Shown here piece after piece: positions 8,638 to 24,000 of a stretch of DNA of 64,000 bases (the first letter of the stretch is position 1; every line of letters begins with the position of its first letter). Source of the stretch: Undaria pinnatifida. Lineage: Eukaryota; Sar; Phaeophyceae; Laminariales; Alariaceae. The translations under genes were made by a program, and so were the position numbers. The DNA lies in NCBI GenBank assembly GCA_012845835.1, contig JABAKD010000022.1:13375718-13439717 (forward strand). Reading direction: 5' to 3'. The notes beneath the pieces are model-generated. The model ran no database searches. It saw only the letters and a program-made list of their open reading frames with translations, and was not told the origin of the DNA.

Positions 8638-11600
8638 GTGAGATTCGTTTGAAGATGTCAACACTCGCTTGCTTGGAAGGGGGCATAGACTAGTCTATAG
8701 ATACAGCTACTATTAATACTAATGCATTGGACTCTTTAGTATGAAGCATGAATGATGTACCAGGTAAACTGTTTTCTCTCGAAGCCGTTGCTCGGTGAGA
8801 CTACTATTAAAATAGTTATACAGAAGCATGCGCTTGATGTTTTGGCAGGGGGCATGGGCATGAATGAGGCGCATCGCTTTATCTCGCGTTCGTTCGTTGC
8901 TCTCAAGATCGGCAAACATTTCCTGGCGATTCATGCCGGGTTACGATGGCGCCCCGTCGACTCCGGGTGCCACCCTCTGGGTGTTTCGTGGCGAGCCCAG
9001 ATTGCAAACCGGGTATGCAAGTAAAACTTTGCACACGTCGATCCTACTCCCCCGCGGTACTCTAATCCTACCAGGACGGCCTGATCTTACACGGGCCTGA
9101 GCCCTCCGAACCAACCTTGGGTATCCTTAGTACTTCGTATATAGTTAGCCGCCAGCAGGGTCCACCAAGCACCCTGTTCCCGTGCTGCTGTGCCCATCCC
9201 GACCAAATCCACGATCGAGGGTTTCCACCGAATGGCCTCAGCAAAGACTGAAGCAAAATTACGTTCGTACTGTTTCTACGTAGTAGACAGATATCAACAT
9301 AGAAGTACGGTACTGCTGTACTCCGGTAGATGCGTATTGATAGAGAATATTCCTAACGTAGCTGTTTGCGCACCCTGGTTGGCTTATGGATGTTTTATAA
9401 GCGATTCGACCAACCTAGAGCATTTCCAAGCCACGGCAGCATCCCGCTCCGGCCCAATCAACTTAGCGTCTTTCCAAGCGCGGCGTCCAAGCCTAAGACC
9501 CTGCAGGTCAGCCTAAAGTCTGCACAAGCCACGGCATCATCCTGGACCCACACCACCGTGCCTCTCATCGCAACGCCACAACACCCCACGATCGAAAACC
9601 CATGCTAAACTGAACTTTCAAACAATAAATCATGCAGATCTGATTGGTGCACCCAACCAACGCTAGTTTTTACGTTAGATCTGCTGCTGCTGTTGTGCAC
9701 TTGTGCTATGCCCCCCCCCCCCCGCCCGCATGAAACGTGCCTAAATATCGCAGAAAACTGCATCGTCTAACTCTTGTACATCTTAGAAGCCAAGCAGGGC
9801 CCCGTGGCCACTACGTATGAGATGATGAATAGGAACCCAGCCATTATTATTGTGGAATGTGTGTCCAACTGCTACTACTGCTACTGCGATAGCAGTAGGT
9901 GTAGAGAAAGATCCAGGATCTTATTCCTCATATATGCAGGATATCTAAGATATTACGCTGTATGCTCACGATCTACGTTATGATAAATTCTTACCTGGTA
10001 TGATGTATTACCAATAATACTCATTGTTATACGATGGACGTCGAACGTATCGGCACAAATATGACGCATGCATCTATCCCTGCGAATATCCTTGGACAGG
10101 CGGCGGATACACGACGATATCTTCGAATCCCGTTGCACTATTGCGGGCGATGGACATCCAACATCCGGTTGGATCGCTCGTGCTCGAGGCACTCGAGGTA
10201 CAGCTGCAAACGTTGTACAATACTGATTCAATACTGATTCAACCCGGTCGAGCGTTCACAAAATTCAGACACTACGAAACATGGCACGATTAGCCAAAAC
10301 CACCGTACGTAGCAAACAATTTATCTGGTTTGTGGATATCCTGATCATCATCAAATTTTCGTACCTGCTAGGCTTGGCATGATGTGAATTTTCGCTGTCT
10401 TGCACATAGCACGAAAAAAAGTAGCCTCGTACTGGTATCTCCGTAGGTTGAAGAACCGGCCCTGCCGCAGGCTGTGCTGGATGTGCTGGATGTCGAGGGA
10501 TCGAGGCTATCATAATGGTAATGGTGGCGCTATTAGGACTCCTATTTTCGAGCGAGTCAAAGTAACTCGCTTGAGTGGCTACGCGCCTCTTTCATGCGTT
10601 TTTTTTTTTTCGGTTTTTGAGCGATACAGTCTACACCGCCATGTATTATACATGTTTGCTACGCTAGGACAACAAAGTGCGTGTAGATCGATTTTTGAGT
10701 GGCCTAAACTCCATAGCGAAAGTGGGGTATAATGCTACATACCACTGCATAATGTACTATACTATATTGCCCTCTGCAGCGACGCGTTCTAGATTGGAGT
10801 TATGTAGCACTTGTTCTTGTCTATACATCCCATGTTCATAAAACGAGGCTCCTTGACCCCAAAACCGTCGGGATATCATATTTTTTTCGATAATTTCATA
10901 TATTTTTTTCCACACATCATGAAAAGAAAAATACACTCCGGCTAGCTGTGAGATCGAAGATTTCGTCGAAACTCATCTTATTATATCATACTTAGTCCAT
11001 GGGTTTGTTTCATCGGAGTGCACTTTCATTTTTTCTCACAATGAGTTTTTGCCTCAGAGGGGTATACTATTAATACGAGGTTATTTTTATTTTTCCAATA
11101 CTTCAACTTTCCAGCTTCTGGACAAGCAGTGGTCACAGGTGTCGTCCATTCTCCCCCGCCGGCGCTTGCCTTCAATTATTATCGCGCGTAGGGTTCAGCA
11201 ATCCCACTGCTCGTCGATTTTATTCATCGAGTGTTGCTAACTCACGCTCTCGCGCTTGCCGCAAGTCAACTTGTGCACAAGAAAAAGTTCCTGACAAATT
11301 TGTACGAGTAGTATGCACTCGGGGGGACTCGAACTCACGAAACTGACCTATACCAGGCTCGAGGACAACATGATCTTGTGATACGCCAAAGGGGCAACCG
11401 GCTAGGCATGGAGCACTTCCAAGTGAGGCGCCCCAGAAAAAAAATCGCGTAGCGTATGTCTAGCCTCGATCGATGGCTGATGGTTTCGGCAATTCCTTCC
11501 AACGACCAACAATCTGTATTCTCGAACGCGTCTTCCTTCAATCAGACCTCTCCACCCTCGATCAGACCTCTCCCCCCTCGATGCGCGTATTCCAGGGTAT

Positions 11601-14600
11601 GGAGGTGGCCTTCGGAACTGGCGTGACCTCTCTAGCCACCCTATGCGGTGCCTTAAGCACGGCTTGTGGGCACCTTCAAGAGGAAGGCGTGCCAAGAACC
11701 GCGGTGCTGAATGGATTCCGAGCAGCGGAAAATGTGTGCGAGGATGTTCTCCGAGGGATGTCCGTTCGCACCACGCATGTCGGACAGGAGTGTCATGGCA
11801 CAACGCATATCGGACAGGAGGGTCGCGGTTCGACGACTATCGGGGAAGAAGGTAGTACGCATATCGGACAAGAAGATCGTGGTACGACGCATATCGGACA
11901 AAAGGGCCGTGCCAAGACGCATATCGGGCAAGAGGATCGTGGTACGACGCAGATCGGACAAGAGGATCGTGGTACGACGCAGATCGGACAAGAGGGTCGT
12001 GGCACGACGACTATCGGACGAGAAGGTCATGGTGCGATGCATATTGGTCAAGAGGGTCATAGTACGACGCACATCGGGGAAGCGCGGCCGAGACACCGAG
12101 GTCATGCAGCAAGGGCATCGGTAGAAAAACCCAACAAAATTGGAGAAGCTTGCCAGCAGAAAGCAAGAGACTATGCCCGGAGACCTTGGCCGCATACGTC
12201 AAGAGACGATACCCGGAATCCTTGTCGATACAAAAGAGAAGACGATGCCCGGAGTCGTCCTGTAAGCGTGCCAATGTTGGCAAACCTCGCTGCTGGATTT
12301 CAACGCTCTGCAGGCCTCGAGCATTCCGCGGTCACCGATCAGGAAATGGTGAGCAAACCGGCAATGTTGCCACCTTGTGGGGGCGTATAAAATGGATGCA
12401 ACGCTGGGGGTGAACCCATGTTTCCTCCGGTTTCTTGCTTGAGGAGCTCTACACCTCACCCGATCAGTCCAGTATTACTGCAAACGAATTAGATGGGGTA
12501 ACGTTCCAGGAAGGTTCTAACTTTCCAGGAAACGTTTACGAACTATTCGAGTGAGGAGGAAAATGGAGTGGTCCGCAGTTCGGACGTCGTGTTCTACAGA
12601 CCGGAACAATTAAAATTAAAATCGAAAGCGGCGCACCCGCGTTTCTCGCCCGTTTCTCGCCGGTGTTTGGGTCGGGCTTGGGGCAAGGCTTAAAACACTG
12701 CGGAGGGGGTTCCCCAATAAGGCGGATCTCCATGTAAGGCGGTATCCCGATATAAGGCGGTCAAAATCGCTTGGCACGACTGAGGAATTTCACCAAAGTA
12801 CTCACAGCCTGGCATGAATAAGGCGGCCTCCCTCTGTAAGGCGGTCATGTTGCTCTCTATAGCACACCGCCGCCGCACTGGGGGAGCGTTATCATACTAA
12901 TATACTAGCATACTAATACACTACTGTAACCATGGTCCGCTTGAGAAAAAATTGAGATTGCAATCTGTTAGATGTGTTAGATGTGTTAGATGTGTTAGAT
13001 GTGTTGGATGCGTTAGATGTGTACCCTTTGTAGCACTATACATTCACTATTAAAATACACTATTAAAATACACTACACGCTTGAAAATAATAACGATAAC
13101 GTCCGTGACATTTGAACCCGCGAAAGAAAGTTACGTATTAATAGTACTACTACCCACTAGACCACTTAGTCATAGTGGCGAAATAAATGGTCGAGCGGAT
13201 ATTGCTTATTTATGCTATATATCTCATCGGCGGTGACATTGCATGACCACATCACCTCGCCTGTTGTATTTGGCAATATGAATCTCTTTCTTATAATTAG
13301 CGATGTCAGAAAACAATGGTATTTACATTATTGTACCTATCGATTGAAATATTTTATCTTTCGATCCATGCACAATAACAAATTATGAAGCTTTTAACCC
13401 GTTGTTTAACTGGGTTGCATACTACATGTAACATCAAACCTTCTCAAATAATAAACATTACCAGGCGGGTGATATAAAGAGGTGTCTTCTTGCTTAAACC
13501 GTCCGATTCGTCCCCTTTAAGGGTTTATATTTTCCGCGCAAATATTGAAATGCTCCCCCCCCCCGATCCCTCTTGTTCAAACGCCCCACCTGAAATCAAA
13601 ATCTACCAGAGTAGTAAACACTACCAGCCAGCTGATATCATCTCATTATTCATCTAGCCATCCATGCCGTAGCCCCAACTCATCTCCGCCCCCCCCCCCC
13701 CCCCCCCCCCCCCCGCCCCCTTTTGTTCCCCGCCCAGTTCGTTCAAACGCCCCACTTACAATCAAAATCGGCCAGAGTAATAAACACTTCTAAGCAATTG
13801 ATATCACGTCATTATCTTTTCAGCCATCCATGACGTAGCTTTCATTCATCCCCTCTCCCCCCCCCCAACGCCCGCTCCTTCCCCACACCCCTTACGATCG
13901 CCTAGACCCAGCACCGCGCGTATAGCAAGCCCCTACATATATGATTATTACGCGCGATCGGAGGATCACACAAAATGTTGCGAAAATCAGTGTCGACCAA
14001 ATCCTTCATCTCATAGCTGGAGCGTGTTTTAATATTATATGTGACCTAAACATCTTGAAAACCCTCCCCCTTCCCCCCCTCCCCCCTTTTTTTTTTCTTT
14101 TCATTCGCTCTTTCTTGCTCAAGCGCCCCACCTAATATCGAAATCCGCCAGAGTAATCAACAATCCCACGCCCTGGATATCACCTCATTATCTTTTTAGA
14201 GCCGTCCATGCCACTGCTGCACCCCCCCCCCCCACCCCCCCACCCCTGCCCCCAACGCCCCCTCCTTCCCAACCACCCGCACCATCGCCTAGACCTAGCA
14301 CCACGCGTATAGCAAACCCCTACATCTATGCGACCTAAAGCCCTCCCCCTCCCCCCCCCACACATTCCCTCCCCCTCCCCCACAAGAGGGATTCATAGTT
14401 TCCACGCACAAAGCGCCCCACCTAATATCGAAATCCGCCAGAGTAATCAACAATCCCACGCCCTGGATATCACCTCATTATCTTTTTAGAGCCGTCCATG
14501 CCACTGCTGCACCCCCCCCCCCCCCCCCCCCACCCCTGCCCCCAACGCCCCCTCCTTCCCAACCACCCTCACCATCGCCTAGACCTAGCACCACGCGTAT

Positions 14601-17600
14601 AGCAAACCCCTACATCTATGCGACCTAAAGCCCTCCCCCTCCCCCCCCCACACATTCCCCCCCCCTCCCCCACAAGAGGGATTCATAGTTTCCACGCACA
14701 AATTGACCTGCCCTCACCTGTCCCTCCCCCCCCTCCCCCCCTCCCGCCCCCCCTTTTGTTCAAAATCAGGCCCCCACGTCCTTAAAAACGCCACCCTCCC
14801 CTCACCGGTTATTCGACTTACAGGATTCACTTGATAAACTGATGCATTTCCTTCCACAGCTGTCAGATCTCGTCCCCCTCAGAAACGGGTTTTATAGTTT
14901 CCGCGCACAGACTGCCTACCATCACTCTGTTGACCCTGATATCTACACTGTAGTTGCAAGGGGAGTCGCCGACCTATATCCTTAATGAGGACACACAACC
15001 CGCAATACGCGCGATCGGAGTATCACACACAGCTTGCAAATATGAGTTTCGACAAAAAATTCGATCTCACAGCTGGAGGGTATTTTAATTTTCATACTAT
15101 ATCCAACACAATCGGATGAACAATCCCATGTCCTACGAGATATACTCCGGAGTATATATATCGGAATATTTAAACAATCTTTTAGCCTACGAGGTATACG
15201 TATAATAACGGAAAATATTGACAATGTCATGACCTACGAGGTACGTACATGTTGGAAAAGACGATTAATTCCATGGCAGCCCATGGCCTACGAGGTATGT
15301 ATAATGTATATATCGAAAAAAGACTAACAAGCCCATGGCCTACGAGGTATACATGTATACATGTATCGGAAAATAGTAACTATCCCATGGACTAGACTAG
15401 ACTATATCGGAAAGATGACTGATCTCATGGCCTACGAGACATATATATCGGGAAATGCTAGCAGTCTCATGGCCTACGAGGCGCACCAGGTAGGTCGTTG
15501 TAAGCTTTTGTTCGAAGGAGTACCCCCCGTTATCAACCTGCCGTCGGTTTTTGCGCACGCGACGCCACACTCCTCGATTCCCTGCCACGCCAACCGATTC
15601 AAAGCGATCGTTTGACTTCATCCTCCAGCAATCCCTCCTTGCACAAACTCCTGTCTCGCGCGCGCGTTCAGGAGCCCCGAACCGACGCATCGGGCGTGGC
15701 AAACTTGTCCCTCCCAGCTACTCTAGCCCTGCAAGCACTGGAAGCGCTGCTAGCAACACACGCCTCCAAGCGGGGTGATAACCCAGGTGGTAAGTTTGTC
15801 CCGAGTCTGAAACGGTTGCGTGCATGGGTCATAGTGGGACCGGAGCCAGGGCGGAGCTGTGTTGTGCCGGGAGCGGCAACGGTTGAAGTTGCTCCATGGG
15901 AGAGGGACACGGTGCAAGACGTGTTCGTTCAGCGGAAACGTCGGGCCCGCAAAGCTTGTTATGGAGAGGAAGGCGGGTGAGAGACTCAAGATAATGGAAT
16001 GGGTTCGCAATGTAAATATAGTTTTTTTTTCATTTGTTTTGGTGTTGTGCTTTGTAGTTCACCCACGAGGTCGTCATGACTGGTGAATACACCCTAAAGA
16101 ATGAATGGAACAACCACGTGGTGAAGAAGTCTGGCACTTACTTTGTTGCGATGATTTGCAGCTCGCTTAATAGACAACAAACATTTGCGCCGTGCAAACC
16201 GACGCCCCCTACGGGCCAGCGGGAGATAGGTGAACCGTGTTGTCGTGTATCATATCTATATGTGCTTCAGGTTATTCTTGGTTCAAAGCCACACCGACCA
16301 ATCCCTTGTCGCGCTCAGCATCACTCAGCACCGAAATCAAACAGTTTCATCTGTTGGTTACTCCGCGGTTGCTTGTAAAGAAAAACACCTAATCCCCTGC
16401 CCCCACCGCTCCCCCTCCTCCCCCTCTCCCGCGAGGGCAGTGGAACCCCAGAAGCGGCTCAGCACTCAGCAGTACGCCATGTTGACCCTACTTGAAACTC
16501 GAACTTGCCGTTCCCTGCGGCACAGCACGCAGAACAAACACACTCTTATACTCTTATACTCTTATACTCTTATGCTAGTGATAGATGATTATATTATGGC
16601 GGCTAGATCCCTAGGCTTCCACAAGAAAAACGGTCCACACAGCCACACTTTCCCGTGCCCAGGGCAGCCCTTCTCGTATAGCGGCACCGGTAAATACACA
16701 CTTCGCGACGGATCACGAGCTATGACAGGGCGTAGCGCCTACAACATTCTTAAAACTCCTTGGCTATACCCCTCACCCAACAGCTCACGTTTTTATATAA
16801 AATCCCCAAGGTGCAACCAGACGCACAATCCCACGAGGCCAAGGTGCATCTAAGGTGCATCCGAGGTGCATCCGAGGTGCATCCGAGGTGCATCCGAGGT
16901 GCATCCTACGATGGCGGTGACTGGAGGATGGATCGCCTTAACCCCAAGTCGTCGGAAGTTCGTCGTTGCTCTGCACAAATTTTGTTCTATAGCTAGGCCG
17001 CGGGATGGTTCATCCGGGATCATAGCAGTTTTTAGTTTTTCTCCAACTCGGTTTTTCGGGAGAGGTATGTCTTGACCTCCTCCTCCTCCTCCTCCTCCTC
17101 GCGTGAGGAACCTCAGAAAAAAAAATGGCGCACGTTACAGGGGTGCGGCATATTCTAAGATTTTTTTGAGCTCCTATTGAATAACAAGCGGAGAAGCTAA
17201 ACATGTCACCCGAGGCATGAATTCGTTTGAACACGTTCGTTCGCGCAGCCCCACCGAAATTTCTATGCGCTGCAGTAGTCCCAAAAAAACAAATGTACTG
17301 GTAAGATTCTACGATGGTTCCATGCTTGAAGAGCTGAGCCAATCAGAACGTGAGAAAAAAACACTGCTGGGTCCAAAATCTGCAAACCCCTGCCGACTAA
17401 CGATCCCACACGGCCCACAGCACTGTACAGTATTCTAATAGGTATGATGCGAATAGTATCGCAAAACGTGAAGGGTAAAGGGTATTGGCGTTCGACGATA
17501 GAGGTATTAAGGCATTAAGGTATTAAGGTATACCTCTTTTTGGCTGAAAGGTGTATCTCTTTTTTTTACTGAAAGGTTTACCTTTTTTTGGCGAAAAGGT

Positions 17601-17896
17601 GTACCACTTTTTGGCGAAAAGCATTTTCTGAATGACGGACGCGCCTTGACCCAAAAATCGCCTACTACGACTTGTACTACATGTCGGGGTTTTTTTTTGC
17701 AACATGTTTTCGTTGTGTACCTGGGCCATGGGAGGGGGTTGTTCATCGTGTATGCAGCACTTTATTTATGGTGTGTCCCCCCCCCCCAAAGTCAGGGTTT
17801 CGGGAGGAGTATACAATGGTTGGTGCTCCTGATGATGTTCGGAGCCTCGCAAAAAACAATGGTTGGTTGATCTGCACCTCTACCGTACTATTAGTA

Positions 17897-17988
<92 letters not shown>

Positions 17989-18004
17989 ATACTACTACTA
18001 CTAT

Positions 18005-18046
<42 letters not shown>

Positions 18047-21000
18047 GAGTAATACTACTACTATTACTACTATTAGTAGCATGTGTTCAAGGAACTATAC
18101 CAGGTGCCTGGTGTTGGTTAGCGCTCCTCAGTTGAAAGCCGGCGTCAGAGTCAGTCAACAACAATTGAAAAATCTGCTACCCCAGTCATAGCACGCTTGT
18201 ATGCCTTCAAGCTGCACCGCTCGTGTAGACTGAGTCACCAAAAATCCCACTTGCCCCTGCGTGCTCCGGTGCAGCGTCATCGAGCCTCTGCCACATGCGA
18301 TGGCCACGATATCTGTCGCCGCCGTCGGAGTCGTTCTTGGGGACGTGTCGGCGACAGCAGGGGCTTCTAGCGCGGCCACAAGCCAGACTCCCGTCACCAA
18401 AATCTTGCGAGGGGGAGAGGCGCTGCTGAAACGGTGAGATCTGGCGCGACTGTATCCAACGTGACCCACACGCCCTATACAACGACATGTAATCGTTCAG
18501 ACATGAGACGTAAGTACATGCTTCTTGTTAGTTTCGCGAAGCAACAGGATCGCAAGATAGTCGGAAACTAGAAACGCGTTGCAGCGTCAGCTTACACAAA
18601 AGTATGCGAACAAATAGGCGCGGCCACTAGTCAGACTCCGGTTACCCCATTCTTGCGGGAAGGAGAGGCGCTACCGAACCGGTGCGCCCAATCGGGCAAG
18701 TTCTCGTGCTACTGTGCTCAAACGTGCTTTGAACCCTCATGTTCTAACACCACATGCTCTAACAACATGAACGTGTTCCGAACCCACATGTTGTAACAAC
18801 ATGGAATCGTTGAGAACATTCCTCGATGAAAACGCATCGGAAGCTCATGCGCGGTACAGCGTCAGCTCATGCAAGCATATGCATGCATGAAGCCCAGGTT
18901 GCTACTGCTCGGGACCTTCAAAGAGTGCCGGTAGCTTCCTAGCTTTGAATCGACAGATCATCGTACAAATACTGTGCGCAGAAAGTGTGAATTACCGATA
19001 TTGTAGGCTACTACTGTGAGAGACGTTTTAGATTGAAAACTAAACTAACAAGACATATCAGCTGTGAGGTCGGGATCGAGAATTTTGTTGAACTCGCCTT
19101 CGCAAGGAACTTTTTTGGATCAATCAGGGGCACACGTTTTTTGCTTCGAACGCCGCATTCCTCTCTTCGAGATCCCACACAGGGGGGGGGGGGGGGCGTG
19201 CTACACCAAGCAAAAAATAGTTGAAAAAACATGTCGTCTTCTCGATTTGCACAGAAATCCCAACGCCTCGATTTTGTTTCTTTTTTTTACCTTTTTTAGG
19301 AGTGTGGCTCCTGGGATTCCGATCTCGCCTGCTCCCCTGCATCAATGGGCAAACCGTGGTCAGCATGACGTTCAGAAGATCCCTTTCCTCCTCTTAACTG
19401 CTCCTTGCCGCAGATCGACGGGCGGCGGCAGTGCTGAGGATGCATGGGCGGAGGAGAGGTTGCATGACCTAGATCGTCTCGGAGTTGACGCGTTGGTGGC
19501 TACCGGGGAAGTCTGTGCGCCACTTAGACAGGTGACCCTTAGACAGATTTATCCCGTGTTAGGAGCGCGGCAGAAGTCTCTAAGCTCCCAACCCGAGGAG
19601 CTCAATGGATGTCTCACCCCAAACATGGCTTGGAAGGCGTTCGTTCGCCCAGCCGGAATAATATATCTACATGTGCGCTAGTCTTGATACGAATGTACTC
19701 GTAAAATAAGCATACTATTATAAACCTGTTAACAACAGAAGAATAGCTTACATGAGGAAGTTCAACTTCAACTTCAACCGAAACGTTTGTGTTGCCCAAA
19801 GAAGTGCATCCCATGCCGTGGAATTAGTCACCAACGCTCTCTAACCACGGTCTAGCCGCTCCTTTAACAGTTTTGGCACTGATAAGTTAATACCGCCCTA
19901 ATTATAAGTATTAATAGGCGTGTCTCCAAAGTTATAAGATCGACTGACGAGTGCTGCGATATATATATATATATGGTACACCACTTTTTGGCTAAACAGT
20001 AAATTACTTTCTGAACGACGGGACTCCTTAACCTATCAACAAGCTACCTCCTTAACCTATCAACAACCTATCCATAACATCAACAACATCAATAACATCA
20101 TAACATCGATAACCTTGTCGGAATTTCGCCATGCTTGTTTTGGCAATATATATATATATTGTATACCTTATTACAATATGCGATGATACTGACTGTTCAT
20201 TGGGTTGCGCTTTCAGTTTTATCAGAATCAGTGCTCTGTGTGAGGTATAGAGTAGTTTATCATGTACAAACCCTCAGAAAGGAAAAGGTGCACCTCTATG
20301 CATACCGTACAACTAGTACTATTAACACTGTTACTACTAGTAGCATTGATACTGTTAGCAGTACTGTCAGTAGCATGCATCAGTTCTAAAGGGGTTGGTG
20401 GTATCGGTAGTGTTAGTAGCATGCATCAGTTCTGAAGGGGCTTAAGAGAGAATTTTCCAAGAAGAATCGGCAATGTGGCCCCGGTAGAATGTGCCTCCAT
20501 GCAGCAAGACTAATTCACCGCAAAACTGTGAAGAAAACCAGCAAGACAGAACCCTTGAACAATACAAACATGTGTCCCACTGCTTGTGCTTCCCGCATCA
20601 TATGTTCCCTATTGTGTTTTCGTTGAGTTCGTTCCAGCCTTGCATGCGTTCGATTTTCGGAGTGGTCCCCGCCGTAATGTGCACAAAAAAAAATTCGGCA
20701 GTAAACAGGTTTCCGACAACTTGGGGCTAAGCTTCACGTGGCCCATGCAAACTACTTGGGCGGGTGGACAAAAGCAGTGCGAAACATGTATCGGTAACAT
20801 TTAACGACGCGATTGCAATGCCGATCCACGAACCCCAGACGTAGGCCATGCAATGTTGGTCGGGAGGACAGAACACGCGCCAAACGCGTGCCTGTACCAT
20901 TTAACGACGCCATTTTAAGGACGACCGACGGAAACCAGAAGGATATTCCGTACCCACTGTCCAACCATGAAGAATTGGACGGGTGCATTAAAGAAGCGCC

Positions 21001-24000
21001 AAGCGCGTGCCGATACCACTAAGCGACGCCGTTGTAAGGTGGGCCGACGGAAACCTTATTCCGTACCCGTTCTTAAACCATGCAGACTTGGGACCGGCGG
21101 AATAAAGTAGCGCCAAATGCGTGCCGGCGCCTTTTGACCACGGTAATCTAAGGCCGACCGAGGGAAACCAGAAGGGCATTCCGCGCCCATTATGAAACCA
21201 TGCAGACTTGAACCCGTAGAATAAATCAGCGCCAAACTGGCACGGGTACCATTTAATCACGCTGTTCTAAAGGCGACCGACGGAAATCGGACGCTATGTT
21301 CCGTCACCGTTGTCACGGTAATATCATTGCCTGAAGCACTTGGGGGGGGGGGGGCGGGGGAGGGCGTACTTAGTTGTTGCCAGCCTTAATCTTATCGTCA
21401 TTTGACCATTGACCGCGCACCCCTATAGAGACAGAACGTTATACTGGGGCGGGGAGGGCGGGTACTCATGTGTTTTGTTCCTTTATTACTTGGGTCGTTG
21501 ACCACGCATCTCTTTCGAGACGGAGGACCGTCCTACTCCAAGCAGAGACACCTCCAACATTTTGCCTCCAACATTTTGGCGCTCATTTCTTTTGTTTTGC
21601 TTATGCTTCGTCGCAGTACACAAAAAAAAAGTTGAAACGCTTTGTCTCATCCGTTAAAACTCCCCGACAATATCGATGTTGCAGTACGGGATACAGAATA
21701 ACGAACAGGGTGGTAAGAAGGCCGGTTGTAGGAACGTAAGAAATCTGGAGGGGCGGTTTAGGGCGACATACCGAAGGCAGCGGCTACGGTAGGGGGTTTT
21801 GACGTCGTGTTTGGGATTGTTCGTTCTGCAGTGGCTCTGGGGTCACTCGCGCGAGTGACCCCTCTGTTCCCCGGCGGTGGTCTTGAGCTTTCGTGCTATT
21901 TCCCCTCTCCTGTTCCTTTGCGGTCTTCTTAAGCTTTCGTGCTGCTTTAAGGTGTACTGTTATAGTCGTTTCACGATATTGTATGAATCCGCAACGGAAC
22001 GTTATAACCTATGCCGGGCCAAATCATCGCCTGAAAAAGTATTTTTGTTGGTGATGTACAGCGTCACCCGTGCGACTGGTGAAAACCCGGTTGTGTAGAT
22101 GGGGGTATGATACTACAACGTACCATAGTCTTGATCTGAAGCTACTCTACAGTAGAACGCACCCCCTCCCAAATAAGAAACCCATAGCAGCCTGGGTAAG
22201 TGGTTATGTTCCTTACCAGGTTTCCTACGCTCTATATCGACATGCCGTTCGTGAGATAGGCGTTTACGTCCCGGAGGGGGACAACAGAAACGCCAAATAC
22301 CGACCCGTACCAACTAACAACGCCATCGCAATTCCGACGAACGGAAACCAGACCCGATGTTCAGCACCTACCCATTGTCGCTGTTTTTGATGTTGCGGTG
22401 ATATCGTTCGCGAGACAGGCGATCGCTTCCCGTGGAATCTTGCTCCTGTCCGGCGTTTCGCAAGGAGAAGCAGAGGCGGTCGCGCGGGCGGCGAGCGCTA
22501 TCCCCGTCCCAGGACTTGACTTGCTCACAGCCGAGGATGTGGGGAGAGGCTTTCAACCAGACCGTCGTTTCGGAGAGGGCGTTGTCAATGAAGCTTTCGA
22601 CGATGATGGTGGGCAGAAAGGCGAGGTCAACGGTAAGTGTTCCACACATCAAACCTACCTGCCCAGTCTATTTAGTAGGAGTATAAATGCATCCCAAATA
22701 CCGTAGGTGTGAAGGTCAGTCCATGCAATGTTAAAGTGTCCATGCAATGCCAAAGTGTCCATGCAATGCCAAAACATTCTCAACCAAGGAGCAGAACATA
22801 CACAAGCCAGCAAACTTTATCCTTACTATACATCGTACCAGGCACCCGGTGACTTCGACGATACACGAGCAGAACGAGTCTACAGTACAGGAACGGTGTT
22901 CCGTCTCAAAACGGCTACGTGGCCAATGATCAAGTGACTAAGATAACCAACAAATGAGTACGACCCCCCCACTATTCTAATTCCAAGTGATGCATCCCCC
23001 CCAATACCGTGTTTGTTGTTCTGAAGGAGTCAAACTCCTAAAATATATGACGCGAGCATACCAAAGATAAAAATAAATACCTTCCAACGAGGAATCATGA
23101 CCTTACCCAGCGGTCGGCATTGCGCACAGTATTTTGGGGGCAAGAGTGATTGCCTGGCCTGGGCGAAGAATCCAGGCCCACCCGACGATCTAGAGCACAA
23201 AGCACGTGATCAGGCTGTAATTTCTTCCCATGTCTTGTCTATTTAACAGCTTCGAAGCTGATCACAGATGCAGTAGTATAATAGTATGTTATAGTAAGGC
23301 GGTGGAGTGGTATACACTAGTGCTATATAGAGCAATATGACAGCCTTATAGACGGAAGCCGCCTTATTCATTCCAGGCGATGAGTGCAGTTCCCTATTAG
23401 TAGTCGCGCCAAGCGATATTGACCGCCTTTTATCGGGATACCGCCTTATATCGGGATACCGCACTATTGGGGGACTGCTGCGGCAGGAGGCCGCGTACAC
23501 TACCGGCCCTCTCGTGAGAGAGCACATGAAAAATACCCACAAGAAACTAAGCCTAAATATTGCGGGGGAGTAAGAAATTCGATAGGCTGTTATACCAAAC
23601 TCGCATCGGAAAAAATCTAGCTCTCGTACTACGAACTCTAGTGTAAAACGAATACATCGGGTGCTTATCAGAGTGCCGGTATCGCATACATTCCGAGCGA
23701 AGGATTCTGACCGTGTGTCGTTTCGCTTGTCGCGTGTTTTAACAAACTCCGAAGGTGATCCTCGACACGAGGTTAACACATGGCAACATCATCGAGGGAC
23801 GGGAATAGCAGCGTCACTACTCGAGGTGGGGACGGTTGGGGATGGAGACGACCAAAGAACGTTCGTGCCCAGTGAGGGTGCGCGGCGGGAGCTCGGACAG
23901 TCTAATCCAGAAGTTGTCCTCATGCTGCACCAACGAAGAGGACTAGCTGGAAGGGATGGAGGAGGCGGGAACGGGGGGGGGGCAGCGACATCTCGTGGTC

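Larger units (their letters stand above)
15790..18234. other. Chaperonin-like intron 4
   Basis: Holds a short 'actcttat' run (16541-16572), a 'gaggtgcatcc' 11-base repeat (16845-16905), a CTC run (17078-17100), the dispersed repeat copy at 17145-17345, a 'ttttttggc.aaaaggt' repeat (17520-17625) and the TAC array at 17896. No exon recognised. Confidence 0.6.

Noticed and set aside
8264-8686. Minus-strand 140-codon frame opposite chaperonin-like exon 1
   Set aside because: It overlaps the tandem repeat and the better supported plus-strand exon; no family match or splice sites.
15840-15900. Second PGGGA-like chaperonin block (SCVVPGAATVEV)
   Set aside because: It would be out of order (before the apical exons) and lacks a matching donor; exon 9 at 26784 fills this role. 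Chance or a very decayed echo.
17863-18135. Poly-Leu or poly-Tyr membrane protein
   Set aside because: Frame lies in a (TAC)n array.
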